A program made the position numbers and the translations under genes. The notes under the pieces were generated by a model. The model saw nothing but the letters and a program-made list of their open reading frames with translations, made no database searches and had not been told where the DNA came from. Positions 54,485 through 64,000 of a stretch of 64,000 bases of DNA are shown in pieces; position 1 is the stretch's first letter; the number at the start of each line of letters is the position of its first letter. Origin of the DNA: Eonycteris spelaea (taxonomy: Eukaryota > Chordata > Mammalia > Chiroptera > Pteropodidae); assembly GCA_003508835.1 (NCBI GenBank), contig PUFA01000081.1:558001-622000 (forward strand), read 5' to 3'.

Positions 54485-55570
54485 TGAAGCCCCACAATCA
54501 TTACAACACCAAATTGTTATGTTACAAAAGCTGAACAAAATGACACTGAAGTAGAAGAACAATTACAAATTACGCAGCCACTCAATACAAAAATTCATTA
54601 AGTTGGTCAGTTTGTAGCCCTAGTTCCTAAATCCATTTATACAATTAAAAAATATATTTTTTTCAAGGAAGAGATTGTTAGAAAGCAATATAAAATGAGC
54701 CCCACCTAGAGGAAGACTCCAAGTGTTTTTAACCAATAGAAATATGAATGTTTATGTAGAATTGTGGGACATATTGCCAACGGGACTTTGTCAGAGGTTC
54801 CTTTCTTTTTCTTTCTCTCCCTTTCTCTCTTTCTCTCTTCCCCTCCCCCACAAATTCACGGAGTGGGGTTAGTTACACCAGGCAGTTTTAAGAGAACAAA
54901 GTCATATAATGAACTTTTTCACGTAAAACGCATTTTTCCATGAATCACTCACTGTACCTTGTTTACAAAGCTTGTAAATACAGTAGATTAAATGGGTCCC
55001 TTTCTCTAGTGTGCAAAAGTCCAGACTCCTCAAAGCCAGGGAAGGAGAATGAGGGGGAGGAAGAGGGAGGAGAAAGCAATAAACAGACAAGGAGCAGGCC
55101 GGTGCAACATGAAAATGAAAACAATGCGTGGCTGTGGAAAATCAGAGAGTGATTTTCTGGAGTGGAAGGGGCAAGCTTTCGACCCCCACCCCTGGCCAAG
55201 GTCAACTTATGTGCAGACTCGCTAGAGCATAGAGGGAAGTGTTCACTAAGACCATGGAAATTATGCCACAAATCAGACCTCCCCTTCCAGGCAGTGGGGG
55301 TTGGGCCCTGGGCACCAGGAAGCATCCTCTCTGCATTTTGAGAGGCCAGGCTTCTCCATGACAGGGGCCCACTTGGAGGTGCAGAGGACCGTGGCCATGC
55401 TTTGTGGTTGGGTAGGCTTGAGTTCAAAAGTGGGTTGGGATATAAAGATACAGGATGAGGGGTATGTGTCAAAACACTTCACCAACAGGAAAAAATACAA
55501 AAGAAGGCGACCTGAAGCAAATGTAGCAACTTCTTGATAGGCATTGAATCTCAGTAATGGGCATATGGAG
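54485..55570. other. Unassigned non-coding sequence
   Basis: No repeat family recognised. A C/T tract lies at 54797-54855. A 169-residue minus-strand frame (54963-55472) is Ser/Leu/Pro-rich with a hydrophobic stretch near its middle, but nothing known matches. I do not call it a gene. Confidence 0.4.
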
Positions 55571-55574
55571 ATCG

Positions 55575-55986
55575 TGATACTCAATTTTATGTGTCAACTT
55601 GACTGGGCTGTGGTACCCAGGTATTTTTGAATATTATTCTGGGTGTTTTTATGAAGGTGTTTTGTTGTTGTCATTTGTTGTTGGTGGTGATTTGTTTGTT
55701 TGCTTTTCATGAGATTAACGTTTAAATTAGTGGACTTTGAATAAAGCAGCTTGCCTTCCATAATGTGGGTTGGCCTCCTTCAATCAGTTAAAAGCCTTAA
55801 TAAAACAAAAATTAACCTCCACTGAACAAGGAATTCTGCCAGCAGACTGCCTTTCAACTTGAATTGCAACTCTTTCCTAAGTCTCTAGCCTGCTGTCCTC
55901 TCCCATCAGATTTTAAACTCTCCAAGCCTCCACAATTAAGTAAGAAAATTCCTTAAAATATATCTATCTATCCTCTGTCTATCTAG

Positions 55987-56019
<33 letters not shown>

Positions 56020-56065
56020 ACACACTCTTGTTGGTTCTGTTTCTCTGGAGCACTCTGACTATATG
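55575..56065 (+). mobile_element. Old LTR-like interspersed repeat, sense
   Basis: 'tgatactcaattttatgtgtc', 'aacttgactgggctgtgg', 'attattctgggtgtttttatg', 'aatgtgggttggcctcc' and the ending 'gttggttctgtttctctgg', 'agcactctgactata' are one very common old mammalian repeat. The TG start and the tail suggest an LTR. I cannot name the family with confidence. Confidence 0.65.
55988..56020. repeat. (CA)n microsatellite
   Basis: About 15 CA units, next to short TATC units, expanded within the LTR-like repeat. Confidence 0.95.
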
Positions 56066-56084
56066 GAGGTTCGCTGTATTATTT

Positions 56085-56290
56085 TCTTAAATAGCGTATG
56101 TTTGAAAATTTGGAAATCAGGAGACCTGTGGCCAAATCCCGCCTTCATCTCACTAGATGTATGACTTTGGGCGAGTGACTGACCTCAGTCTCGCAGTCTC
56201 CCCACCTACACCAAGGGACAATTCATAGTGTCTCCTTCATGGAGCTTGGAGAGAATTATATGAGATAGTGAGTGTAACCTAGTTCACATA
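56085..56290 (+). repeat. MIR SINE, sense
   Basis: 'aatcaggagacctgtggcc', 'aaatcccgccttcatctc', 'atgactttgggcgagtgac', 'tcagtctcgcagtctcc' and 'agagaattatatgagatagtg' follow the sense MIR order. Confidence 0.85.
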
Positions 56291-56291
56291 T

Positions 56292-56720
56292 TTATTTATG
56301 CACCGATTCAGTAAATATATACTGTACACCAAACCCTGATGTTGGAGCTATGACATTGAATACAAAGAGATGGGACCCCTGCCCTCAAGCAGCTTAGATT
56401 TCAGTGGAGGAGATGAAACTAAATGAGATCATCACATTCCTAAGCATATAATCACAGGCTGGGGTAAAGACTTGGAAGTAAAAGGTCATGATTCTATGAG
56501 GCATCGGAGCAAAGGAACATGACCAACAACGGGCCCCCTAGAGGCAGTGATGCTTGAGCTGAGGTGGAACAGGTGATGCAAAGGCCCTGAAGAGAGAAGG
56601 GAGGAGACAAGTCATGCTGCAGGAAGGCCAGGGGAGAGGGAGGCAGCATATGGCCAGTGAGATCACTGGGGCCAGAGCTATGTGGGGACCAGGTTGGACC
56701 AGGTTGGAAGTTGTGGTGAA
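56292..56720 (-). repeat. L2 LINE fragment, reverse orientation
   Basis: 'cagtaaatatatactgtacacc', 'gggacccctgccctcaagcag', 'cttagatttcagtggagg', 'tgatgcaaaggccctgaagag' and 'gccagtgagatcactgggg' follow the reversed L2. The 111- and 76-residue minus-strand frames are repeat-derived. Confidence 0.85.
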
Positions 56721-56738
56721 GAGTATGTGAAGAGTATG
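56687..56738. repeat. Two short tandem duplications
   Basis: 'ggaccaggtt' is repeated head to tail (56686-56705), then 'gtgaagagtat' is repeated nearby (56716-56738). Confidence 0.85.
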
Positions 56739-56790
56739 GTCTAGACCATATGGGCAGGAAAAAGTCATAGAGAAAGTTTTCTATTTTGAT

Positions 56791-56842
56791 CGTGTATGTG
56801 TGCGCACGCGCGAGCACGTATGCATGCATGCACGTGTGTGCA
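56791..56842. repeat. Alternating purine-pyrimidine tract (Z-DNA-prone)
   Basis: About 50 bases of alternating purine and pyrimidine with one phase break, containing CG, TG, CA and TA steps such as 'gtgcgcacgcgcg' and 'tgcatgcatgcacgtg'. The CG-rich centre makes left-handed DNA more favourable than in plain (TG)n. Confidence 0.9.
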
Positions 56843-56844
56843 TT

Positions 56845-57200
56845 TTAGAGAGAAAGAGAGAGGGAATCAGTCTAATCTGCCTTTAGGAAAAATGGGTTGT
56901 GGGTTGGTAAGTCTTTAAGGCTTAGTGTGTTGGTAGAACTGCAGAGAGAGCCCCGTGGACAGACTACAGCTGTTCTTTAGGCAAGAGCGATAGTAGCTAG
57001 AAGCAGTTGCTGCTTTTACCTTTGTTACTATTGCCACCAAAAATAATATTTGCCGAGGTGCTTCAGCTGTCTTAATGCTTGCTGAGGGCAGGGCTGTATG
57101 CATTAAGTCTGTATTCAGAAAGGTGTGTGGATTTGTAAGTAGATGACCACCCAGAAAGGATTGCCAGCTGGCAGGCAGCAGCTCACAGGACATCCATCTC
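56845..57200. other. Unassigned non-coding sequence
   Basis: No recognisable repeat or gene. Confidence 0.4.
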
Positions 57201-57202
57201 AT

Positions 57203-57366
57203 GCCACTTACTTTCTCTGGAACCTTGGCCCAGTCGTTCTTATCTCTGAGCCTCAGTTTCCCCATCTGGAATGTAACAATACCTGACCTGACAGCCTTGC
57301 AGGGCAGCTGTGAGTGTAGTGATATCAGAGCTCATGAATGTGGAATGACTTTGAAAAGTTACAAAA
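57203..57366 (+). repeat. MIR SINE, sense
   Basis: 'gccacttactttctctggaacc', 'ttggcccagtcgttcttatc', 'tgagcctcagtttccccatc', 'tggaatgtaacaatacctg' and 'gcagggcagctgtgagtg' are classical MIR text. Confidence 0.92.
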
Positions 57367-57375
57367 GCACTGGAG

Positions 57376-57391
57376 AAAAAAAAAAAAAAAA
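57376..57391. repeat. A16 homopolymer
   Basis: Sixteen A bases just after the MIR. A MIR does not end in poly(A), so this is probably an unrelated expansion. Confidence 0.9.
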
Positions 57392-57544
57392 GGTAAGGCG
57401 GTGTTTGCTCCGCATCTGGTTTCCATATTGTCTCAGGCATTCTGCTTTGGGAGAGCAGCCTCCGAGGTGACCGCTTAGTTCCAGGTTTAAGCCTCAGGGT
57501 CCCCAGTGGTGAGAAGAATTTTTCGATAATGAGAATAACCAGGG

Positions 57545-57728
57545 CATGGCATCCTACCCTTTATCAAGTCCTTTTGCAAAAGAGACCCCATTTAATCCTC
57601 ACACCACACTGGTGGAACGTCAGGCCAGGACTCGCATTCCTGTTTCGTAGACAAAGAGACCAAACACTGGAGGTAATAGTTCTTTGAGTCCGTGGTGAAT
57701 CCGGGACTCCAGCTCCTGTCTGGTGCAG
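57545..57728 (-). repeat. MIR SINE, reverse orientation
   Basis: 'ttatcaagtccttttgcaaa', 'catttaatcctcacaccacac', 'gtttcgtagacaaagagacc' and 'gaatccgggactccagctcc' follow a diverged reversed MIR. Confidence 0.8.
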
Positions 57729-57729
57729 C

Positions 57730-58090
57730 CAAATTCAACTCTGTTTTACACATACTCAGCTTTTCTGTAACAAATAAATATAGATCATACAGTTTTAAAT
57801 CTGGGGTTACTATAGAGATCAACAAATGGATTTTTTTTATCTGCATGCACTGTGTCGTAAACATCTGATATTGTTGCCAAGATTTAAAAATTTGGTGGTT
57901 CATATAAAAATCTAGTTTCTTTTAGTTTCTCTTGAAAATTGGATAGTCAGGCCACTGAGGATCTTTGTTTCCGAAAAAAAAAATAGCATTAGCTGCCTCT
58001 TTAGTTGATGCAGGAACTCTCCCAACTGGCCATTGTCCTTTCCACTCCCATAATGGGACGGTAGCCTGCCTGGCGCCCGAGTAAACACTG
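57730..58090. other. Unassigned non-coding sequence
   Basis: No recognisable gene or repeat. Confidence 0.4.
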
Positions 58091-58094
58091 TATA

Positions 58095-58200
58095 TTTGTG
58101 ACCCCTAATCTAAACCAGCCTCCTCATTTAGAAATGGGAAAACCGGTTCCAGAGAGGCTGAGTGGCCTAACAAAGGACACACAGCTTTTGGACTGGATAG
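58095..58200 (-). repeat. MIR fragment, reverse orientation
   Basis: 'cctcatttagaaatgggaaaacc', 'ggttccagagaggctgagtgg' and 'acaaaggacacacagc' form a reversed MIR core. Confidence 0.8.
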
Positions 58201-58204
58201 AGGG

Positions 58205-59195
58205 TTTGGCTGCCTTCGTTCCCAGCTCAGCCCCACACTACCTACCTCCTTACTGACACACGTCCTTTGAGTCCACAAGAAAGGCTCCACGTGGCCATTT
58301 CCTTTTGGTTCTTGTTTTCTTGCCCAGAAGAGAAGGGCTCAGGTGAGAACAAATGTGGCAGATGGAGTGACGGGCAAATTAGGAGTAACACGTTTAGAGG
58401 AGAAAAGTCCTTGTCACTTTTGCAAAGAACCCAAATCAATCAACTATACTTAACCCTTTTATCCCCTGCAACAATTGACGAAACAACTGTGTAGAGTTGT
58501 TCCAAATGATTTATTACCACACAGGTAATCTGAACAGAGAAAAATAGCTGTATCTCCGGGAGCAGAGCATTACTCTGCTGTGTAGGACCTTCCCCAGGGG
58601 GCAGGAGGCCAGATCTCGCCCATGGGTGTTCACAGCAGCTGGCAACCACAGAGTGCCTGGGTGTTCAAGCACATGCATCTGAAATCCTGAGTTTTATATT
58701 CAGAGGAGGCTGCCTGCTGTTTGAAATTGGCCACAAGCTGCTTCCCCAGCACATACTGCAGACCCATCAGATCCTCGTCAAGCATCCCCGAGCCTGGCCC
58801 AGGCCTGGCAGCCTGAAGGAGGTCCCCTGGCTTTGTCTCACAGAGTCCTCCAGAACAGAAAGCTCTGGATGGGAGGGCCAGGAGAACCGGCTTCTGTTCC
58901 CAGCTCTGCTCCAACTAACCCATTGCTACTACGTGATCTTAGGTCTCTCATGTCTCTGATCCTCAAGCGTTTGTTGAGGGACTTAAAGAACACCTCTTTC
59001 CATAGCAGAAATTTTTTGGTGTGACAGTTCCTTGAGAGGGACGAGGACCCAAGCTCCGTGCCCTGTGTCTACAGCATTCAGGAGACTGGGGCCTCCTTCC
59101 TGATAAAGGTTGCACTGGCTTATTTTTCTCCTCTAGTCTCTGAAACTTCCTGGGAACTGAGCAAGGCTGTCCCGTAGCTGAGGGGTTTGTGTGCT
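58205..59195. other. Unassigned sequence with a CTCF-like motif
   Basis: No gene seen. 'tccccagggggc' (58591-58602) matches 10 of 12 CTCF core positions as I recall them, the same match quality and orientation as the site near 17800. Confidence 0.35.
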
Positions 59196-59199
59196 GCCC

Positions 59200-59600
59200 C
59201 ACGGAGGGAGCGTTCATCTTCATTATTTCCAAAGAGGAGCTGCCAGGGCAACAATGAGACATTTTATGAGAAAGAAGACCTTAAACTGGTTTTCATTAAA
59301 TGTGGCTTGATGGAGGCAAACCGGAAACATCCATTGGAGCAATGGCAGCCTTTCAAAGCCCCCCTGCAGAAACGATAAGCTATAAAAACAAATGGCCCAG
59401 CAACAGAACAAAAAACAAGGCTCCAGGAACATTTGCGGGGCTGCAAACACGGCCCTCTGGGCCCTACCCAGCCTCTCAGAGGCTGAACCGTCCGGACCTG
59501 GCAGATGTAGAGGATAATACAAACCAGGGGTGCTTCCCCACCCCTGGTTTCAGTGGTGGGGGAGCTGCATGAAGCAGGGCTGGATGAGTGAGGAAGGGTC
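59200..59600. other. Repeat-free island
   Basis: Unique-looking sequence with no repeat match. It has purine-rich blocks at 59240-59290 and 'gataagctataaaaac' (59374-59389). The minus-strand 155-residue frame (59264-59731) runs on into a MIR, which argues against coding. It is a candidate regulatory element only. Confidence 0.35.
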
Positions 59601-59609
59601 CCGGGGAGC

Positions 59610-59850
59610 AACAGAATGACAGCAACAATATAGCTAGCATTCACTTTGTGCCAGACACTGAGAGAGTCCTTTACATGCACCTCAGCCATGTTGCTGACTC
59701 TCCTAGATAGATGTGCTGTTATCATTCCCATTTTGCTTCAGAGGAAACAGAGGTTCAGAGATATTGGGAAGTATCCGAAGGTTCCATTGCTGAGTGTAAA
59801 AAACAGGACTCAAACTCCAATTCCAGAGACAGTGCACCAAACCACCTGCT
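59610..59850 (-). repeat. MIR SINE, reverse, near full length
   Basis: 'agcattcactttgtgccagac', 'atcattcccattttgcttcag', 'aggaaacagaggttcagag' and 'aggactcaaactccaattcc' follow the reversed MIR. Confidence 0.9.
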
Positions 59851-59984
59851 AGTTCACCTCCTGTGAGGAAATGATTATGAAATTAAACTGACTTTCAGAC
59901 CTCAGGAAAGAGAGCCTCAAACTCCTTGTTTTCCACATAAGCTAGAAGTGACAGAGTTGGGAGTGGAGAGGAAGCTGCTCTCAG

Positions 59985-60150
59985 GTATCGGAGAGACCTG
60001 GGCACACACACGTTTTCCTCTCTCAAGACTCACTGGCTGTTTGTACTTACCTGGCTCCCCACCCTCACTGAGCCTCAGTTTCCTCATCTATGAAATGGGA
60101 AGAACCACAAAAACTGGTTTTGATTCATGTCATTGTGATGGTGAAATGAG
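59985..60150 (+). repeat. MIR SINE, sense
   Basis: 'ggagagacctgggcacac', 'ctcactgagcctcagtttcc', 'tcatctatgaaatgggaag' are sense MIR text. A reversed L2 follows at once. Confidence 0.85.
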
Positions 60151-60565
60151 ACTCATTCAACAAATGTTTTTTGAGTAACTTCTATGTGCCAGGCTCGTGG
60201 TTGCCCTTGGAGGTAGAGCAGTGAACACTTAATTAAGATCCCTGTCCTCATGGGGCCTAGATTCTGGTGGAGAAGACAGACCATAAATATGATGAATAAG
60301 GAAATGATGTGTGTCAGAAGATGATGTAAGTGACTTGGAGGAAAATGCATTTGAGAAGAAGGTGTGGGGGGTTGGGAGTGAGGAACAGAGTTAAATAGGG
60401 TGATCACGGAGGCGTCTCATTGAAATGTGATTTAGAGCAGATACTTGACAGAGGTGAGGGAAGAGTGCTTCTAGCAGAGGGCACAGGGAGGGCAAAGGCC
60501 CTGAGGGGGAGCAAGCCTGGTCTGTGAAGGAGCAGCCATGAGGCCTCTGTGTCTGGAATGGAGAC
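60148..60565 (-). repeat. L2 LINE fragment, reverse orientation
   Basis: 'cattcaacaaatgttttttg', 'aacttctatgtgccaggctc', 'ccctgtcctcatggggcctag', 'attctggtggagaagacagacc' and 'gggcaaaggccctgaggggg' follow the reversed L2. Minus-strand frames of 84 and 85 residues are repeat-derived. Confidence 0.92.
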
Positions 60566-60569
60566 AACT

Positions 60570-61765
60570 GGAAAGTGCCTTGCTCACCACCTGGCTCCTG
60601 GGTAGCTGCTGCCTTTGTTATTCTTGTTTTCATTATATTAATTAGCAATGGAGCCAGGTGTCTAGACCCCCCTCCCCCACATACCCACCTGAAACTTTTC
60701 CTAGCCTACCTTGGCTACATACGTGGTGATGCTGCCCAGCTTCAGGCCTCTAGGTCCTCACTTCCTGCTCTGCCTTTCTTTACTGAGGGCTGCTGTGTGT
60801 GCTATGAGCCAGTGAATGCTGAGAGACCATGAGGAGGACACTGAAAACACACTGAAGGGGACTCAGGGCTCCCTCGATGGGGTTTTCTAACTCCCATGCT
60901 CTGTGGATTCCTCCAGGAACTGCGGGTCCTCCCAGATGTCCAGCCACGTTCTGAACTCTGGACTATGTTTTTTTGCAGGAGTGGCAGGGGAACCCCAGCC
61001 CAGCAGGCCATATCTCAGCATAACAAGTATGAGCAAAACTTGCCACCCTTTGTTCTTTCTTTGACTCTTTCCTCTCCATCCCATTCTTTGTACTATTTGT
61101 GCTCCATGTGACATAGACAGAAACTCTTACCTGGATGGCAGAGATTTACTGATATTGAGCGTTCCTTGGGCCCCAAGGAGAAAATTTCCAGTGGGAGAAG
61201 ATTATCCTTGGTAGTCCCACTGAAAGGATGAACTGCTCCTTAGTGCTCAGACCTGACTTATTCTATAACTCACCTGCCTGACCCCACACGCAGAAGCCCC
61301 AAGCCTTCTCAACTCTGCAGAAACTCAGCAGGACATCAGTGTTCACTGCATGTCCTTGGGGCTCCCTGCTTTTCACCACTCCATCCTCTAGTCCCCAGCA
61401 GAGTCACATCTCATTGGAGTTGGGAGTGTGGATGGGGAGGGTACCAAGACTGGAGTCAGGCAGCCCTGTGAGGAAACTATATGGGAGTCTAAGAAAGAGG
61501 TGTGGCAGTGAGGATGAGAAATAGGTGCTTTCTCTCAGAGACATTCCGAAGGTGGAAGCAGCAGGACTTGGTGAATGATTAGATGGGAAAGGGAGATTCT
61601 TTGGAGAAAGGACTCAGGTAGCCATAAAAATGATAACCAACAATAAAAATGAAGGTACAATACAACAGATTAGAAGAGCAGGAGCTATTCTCTGTTATGT
61701 GACAGTAACATAACAACAACAACCACAAAAGTATATATATACTTTAGTAAAACCTAACATGGATG
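60570..61765. other. Unassigned non-coding sequence
   Basis: No gene or confident repeat in 1.2 kb. Frames of up to 85 residues on both strands have no known similarity. Confidence 0.4.
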
Positions 61766-61769
61766 TCAG

Positions 61770-61960
61770 ATCTCAGGTCTGGCACTAATTACAGGCTTTG
61801 CGTAAAGTAGTGAAACTTTCTGAGATATGTTCTTCATCTGCTTTAATACGATAATAATGAATGCTATCTCATAGGGTTGCTTGAGGATCCCATGCAGGGA
61901 TAGGCACATTGTGATGATTCATATTTTGCTATGTTGAATGGTAGTGATTATTGTATGGTG
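61770..61960 (+). repeat. MIR SINE, sense
   Basis: 'ggtctggcactaattacagg', 'ttcttcatctgctttaatac', 'atctcatagggttgcttgagg' and 'gataggcacattgtgatg' follow the sense MIR order. Confidence 0.8.
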
Positions 61961-61964
61961 CCTC

Positions 61965-63780
61965 CTTCCACTCACACACTCCTCTAGCCCTGGTAAGGAT
62001 CTCAAAAGAGGTTCCTTGACTTTAAATTGATGTATTCAACACATAGAAGGAATATAAAGCAAGGAGCCAGCATTTGTCAAACATCTTGGAACTCAGATTT
62101 ACCCTAAGTGATGCTGATAAGTGAGAGGAAGACAGTAACCTCCAAGGGGATAATTCACAGAAGGATCCCTCTCATTCCCTCTCCATTGATATGGGGGTAG
62201 AAGAGGTAGGGGACATCATAGGTGGGGGAAAATTGGCCTCTTCACAGCCAGAAGCAAAGGGTAGATATGGTAGAATTGGGTAAGGGGGAGGGGAACAAAT
62301 GGCACGTCCTTCACAGATAAAAGGCTGTTGTTGAGGCCCAATAAAACCAGTAGCCAGTCACTGGGTTTATTGTGAGTGGACCAGATGTGTGAGTGGGAAG
62401 GTCATCTTTTTCCATCTGCTGAGCACTCGCCCCACTCAAGCAGGAGGGCCTTGGAGTTCAGGAGGGGCTCTAACTAATGGGGAGGCTGAAACATGGAGCT
62501 TGGAAGTCTGAGTTATGTGCTAGAAAGGGGAGCAGGAGAGTCCCTGACAGGTCTAGTAGTATCCAGAGGTCCATGCCACTTTCTAAAGAAACTCCTTCCT
62601 GTCCATTGCTCGTGCTTTGTAGACCGCCATGTGTAGACCCCACTGCACAGCCCCGCCCAGGTCATCCTGACTGGATGAAGGTTGAGCACCTGGGCCAATA
62701 GTAGCCAACCTTATAGCCTAGATGGTAACCTGTGAAGTAGCCTTCCAGGGACTGATGAAATGAGCCATTCAGGTTCTTGTTCTTGAGAATCTGAATTGAG
62801 GAGAAGTAAGCCATGAGAAGTAAGGCTGCAAGGCTGGCAAGGCAAGAGAGGCCAGGGCAGGCATGACGTGCAGGCTAAGTTATGAGGATGCAGAAAGTCT
62901 GAGGCGCTAGAAGAAGAAAGTCAGCAGAGAGAACCAAACGGCACACAGAGACAGCACAAGCAAGAGAGAACAGTTTCATGGTATCCGAGTTCCCAACACC
63001 TCTCCAGATCCTCTGGCCCAGCAGAATCCTTTCCTAAACCCCTGTTTTCTCAATTTAGCTCAAGTGCCTCCTTGATTCTTACAACTGAAATTGACCACAC
63101 ACTGCATCATCTACGTGCCCCACCTCCATGGTCTTCTCCAAGGGAAGGGAAACTGGAGGGGGGCCAGCCTCCAACCCGCCCGAGGCAGGGAGGCCTTGTT
63201 TATAACCACGCTGGAGCCGAGTGGGGGGAGCACAGCAGTGACCTGGCCATTCAGTCATCTTTATGAGAACAGCCCCCATGTGGGAGCCTTCTCTTTTCAT
63301 CAGGATGTTTTTCTTGATGTCCAGCCGAACATTCCCATTTTTTATTTCTTCCTATTAGTCTAAGCTCTGGCCCTCAATGTTACTAGCTGATATAAACCCT
63401 GTCTCCCCGCAGCTCTCCCTCTGAGTTCAGATATTTGACTGCTTACGCGTGGACAGCCCTTCGCCGTTGTCCCCTCCCAAACAACTCCTCAACGGCCCCT
63501 GTTGTTTTTTCAGCCTTGCTCCTGCATTCGTCCCAGAGATCGAGGTCCGAGGGAGTTCAGGGACAGATGGAAGGACAGATTAAACACAGCAGGCGCAGGA
63601 AGGCAGGAAGGCAGGCCAGGAGAAGAGCTTGCAGAGAATACAGGGATATAGAAGTTCTGAGCAGATCTGGGACCTAGGAGACCAACCTAGTGGGCAAAGC
63701 CCAGGAGGGACCCTATAGAAGGGCCCCTCCCCTAAGGGGCAGAAGCCAAGAGTGACTATATGTGACTGTATAGGAAGGCT
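61965..63780. other. Unassigned non-coding sequence
   Basis: No repeat family or gene recognised in 1.8 kb. A short (GGAAGGCA)-type repetition lies at 63595-63622. Overlapping frames at 63072-63363 on both strands lack known similarity. Confidence 0.4.
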
Positions 63781-63785
63781 ATATC

Positions 63786-63938
63786 TATTTGTCTGTCTGT
63801 CTGTCTATCTATCATCTATGTGTATGTATGTGTGTGTATATATGTTTATGTATATGTGTATATATATGTATATGTATGTGTATGTATGTATATGTATATG
63901 TATATATGTATGTAGATACATATTATATATATATATAC

Positions 63939-63976
<38 letters not shown>

Positions 63977-63978
63977 AG
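63786..63978. repeat. Compound (GTCT)n(TATG)n(TA)n(GA)n microsatellite
   Basis: GTCT/TATC units give way to TATG/TGTA repeats, a short TA block and a GA tract (63941-63978). A 68-residue Tyr/Val/Cys-rich frame across it is an artefact. Confidence 0.93.
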
Positions 63979-64000
63979 AAATTTTAATCCTGTAGTATCC

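Noticed and set aside
54963..55472. 169-residue minus-strand open frame
   Set aside because: Ser/Leu/Pro-rich with no recognisable domain, and other frames on the opposite strand are also open. Most likely chance.
59264..59731. 155-residue minus-strand open frame
   Set aside because: It crosses from unassigned DNA into a MIR, and a real exon would be unlikely to do so by default. No known domain.

Overview
The window looks like non-coding nuclear DNA from a placental (eutherian) mammal. I see no protein-coding gene, no confident coding exon, and no rRNA, tRNA or other structured RNA gene. There is no CpG island, CRISPR array, operon, prophage or bacterial feature. CpG is depleted, stop codons are dense in all frames, and microsatellites are frequent. 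Recognisable sequence is almost all ancient interspersed repeats: MIR SINEs, L2 LINEs, old L1 fragments, hAT-Charlie DNA transposon fossils (MER5A, MER20, MER1-like, and a fourth Charlie-type family), and old MaLR/MLT1-like LTRs. MER20 and MER1-type elements point to Eutheria. I saw no Alu, rodent B1/B2, Bov-tA, carnivore SINEC, cetacean CHR or horse ERE copy, so the lineage stays open; the absence of Alu over 64 kb argues against a monkey or ape. All family names come from remembered consensus features, not a database search.

Layout. 0-9 kb: mostly unassigned sequence, with L2, two MER5A copies, a MIR and MER20, plus (TG)n and (CA)n tracts. 9-20 kb: MIR and L2 pieces, an antisense L1 ORF2 relic (10.7-11.5 kb), a second antisense L1 relic (16.3-17.2 kb) and a sense L1 3' end (19.5-20.2 kb). 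20-30 kb: mainly unassigned DNA with a CAG repeat, a run of four MIRs (22.6-24.1 kb), L2, a MER1-like element and an MLT1-like LTR. 30-34 kb: an unusually MIR-dense block that also holds two related copies of a ~105 bp unit I cannot assign. 34-41 kb: L2 in both orientations, including a ~0.9 kb antisense copy and a ~0.7 kb sense copy, plus an LTR. 41-52 kb: five LTR-like copies all in antisense orientation, one broken open by a Charlie element, with MER5A, MER20, a 36-base T tract and L2 with an embedded MIR. 52-64 kb: MIR and L2 alternating with unassigned stretches, an LTR-like element, a Z-DNA-prone tract and a terminal microsatellite complex.

No genes act together here. The window is most simply intergenic or deep intronic DNA. 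If it has function, it is likely in the repeat-free islands (for example 36.2-36.5, 41.0-41.4, 49.4-49.8, 52.8-53.1 and 59.2-59.4 kb), which are candidate conserved non-coding or enhancer sequence. That is inference; cross-species alignment would decide it. I found no convincing undescribed system. The leads most worth a check are the duplicated ~105 bp unit, the T36 tract with its unassigned flank, and the repeat-free islands.
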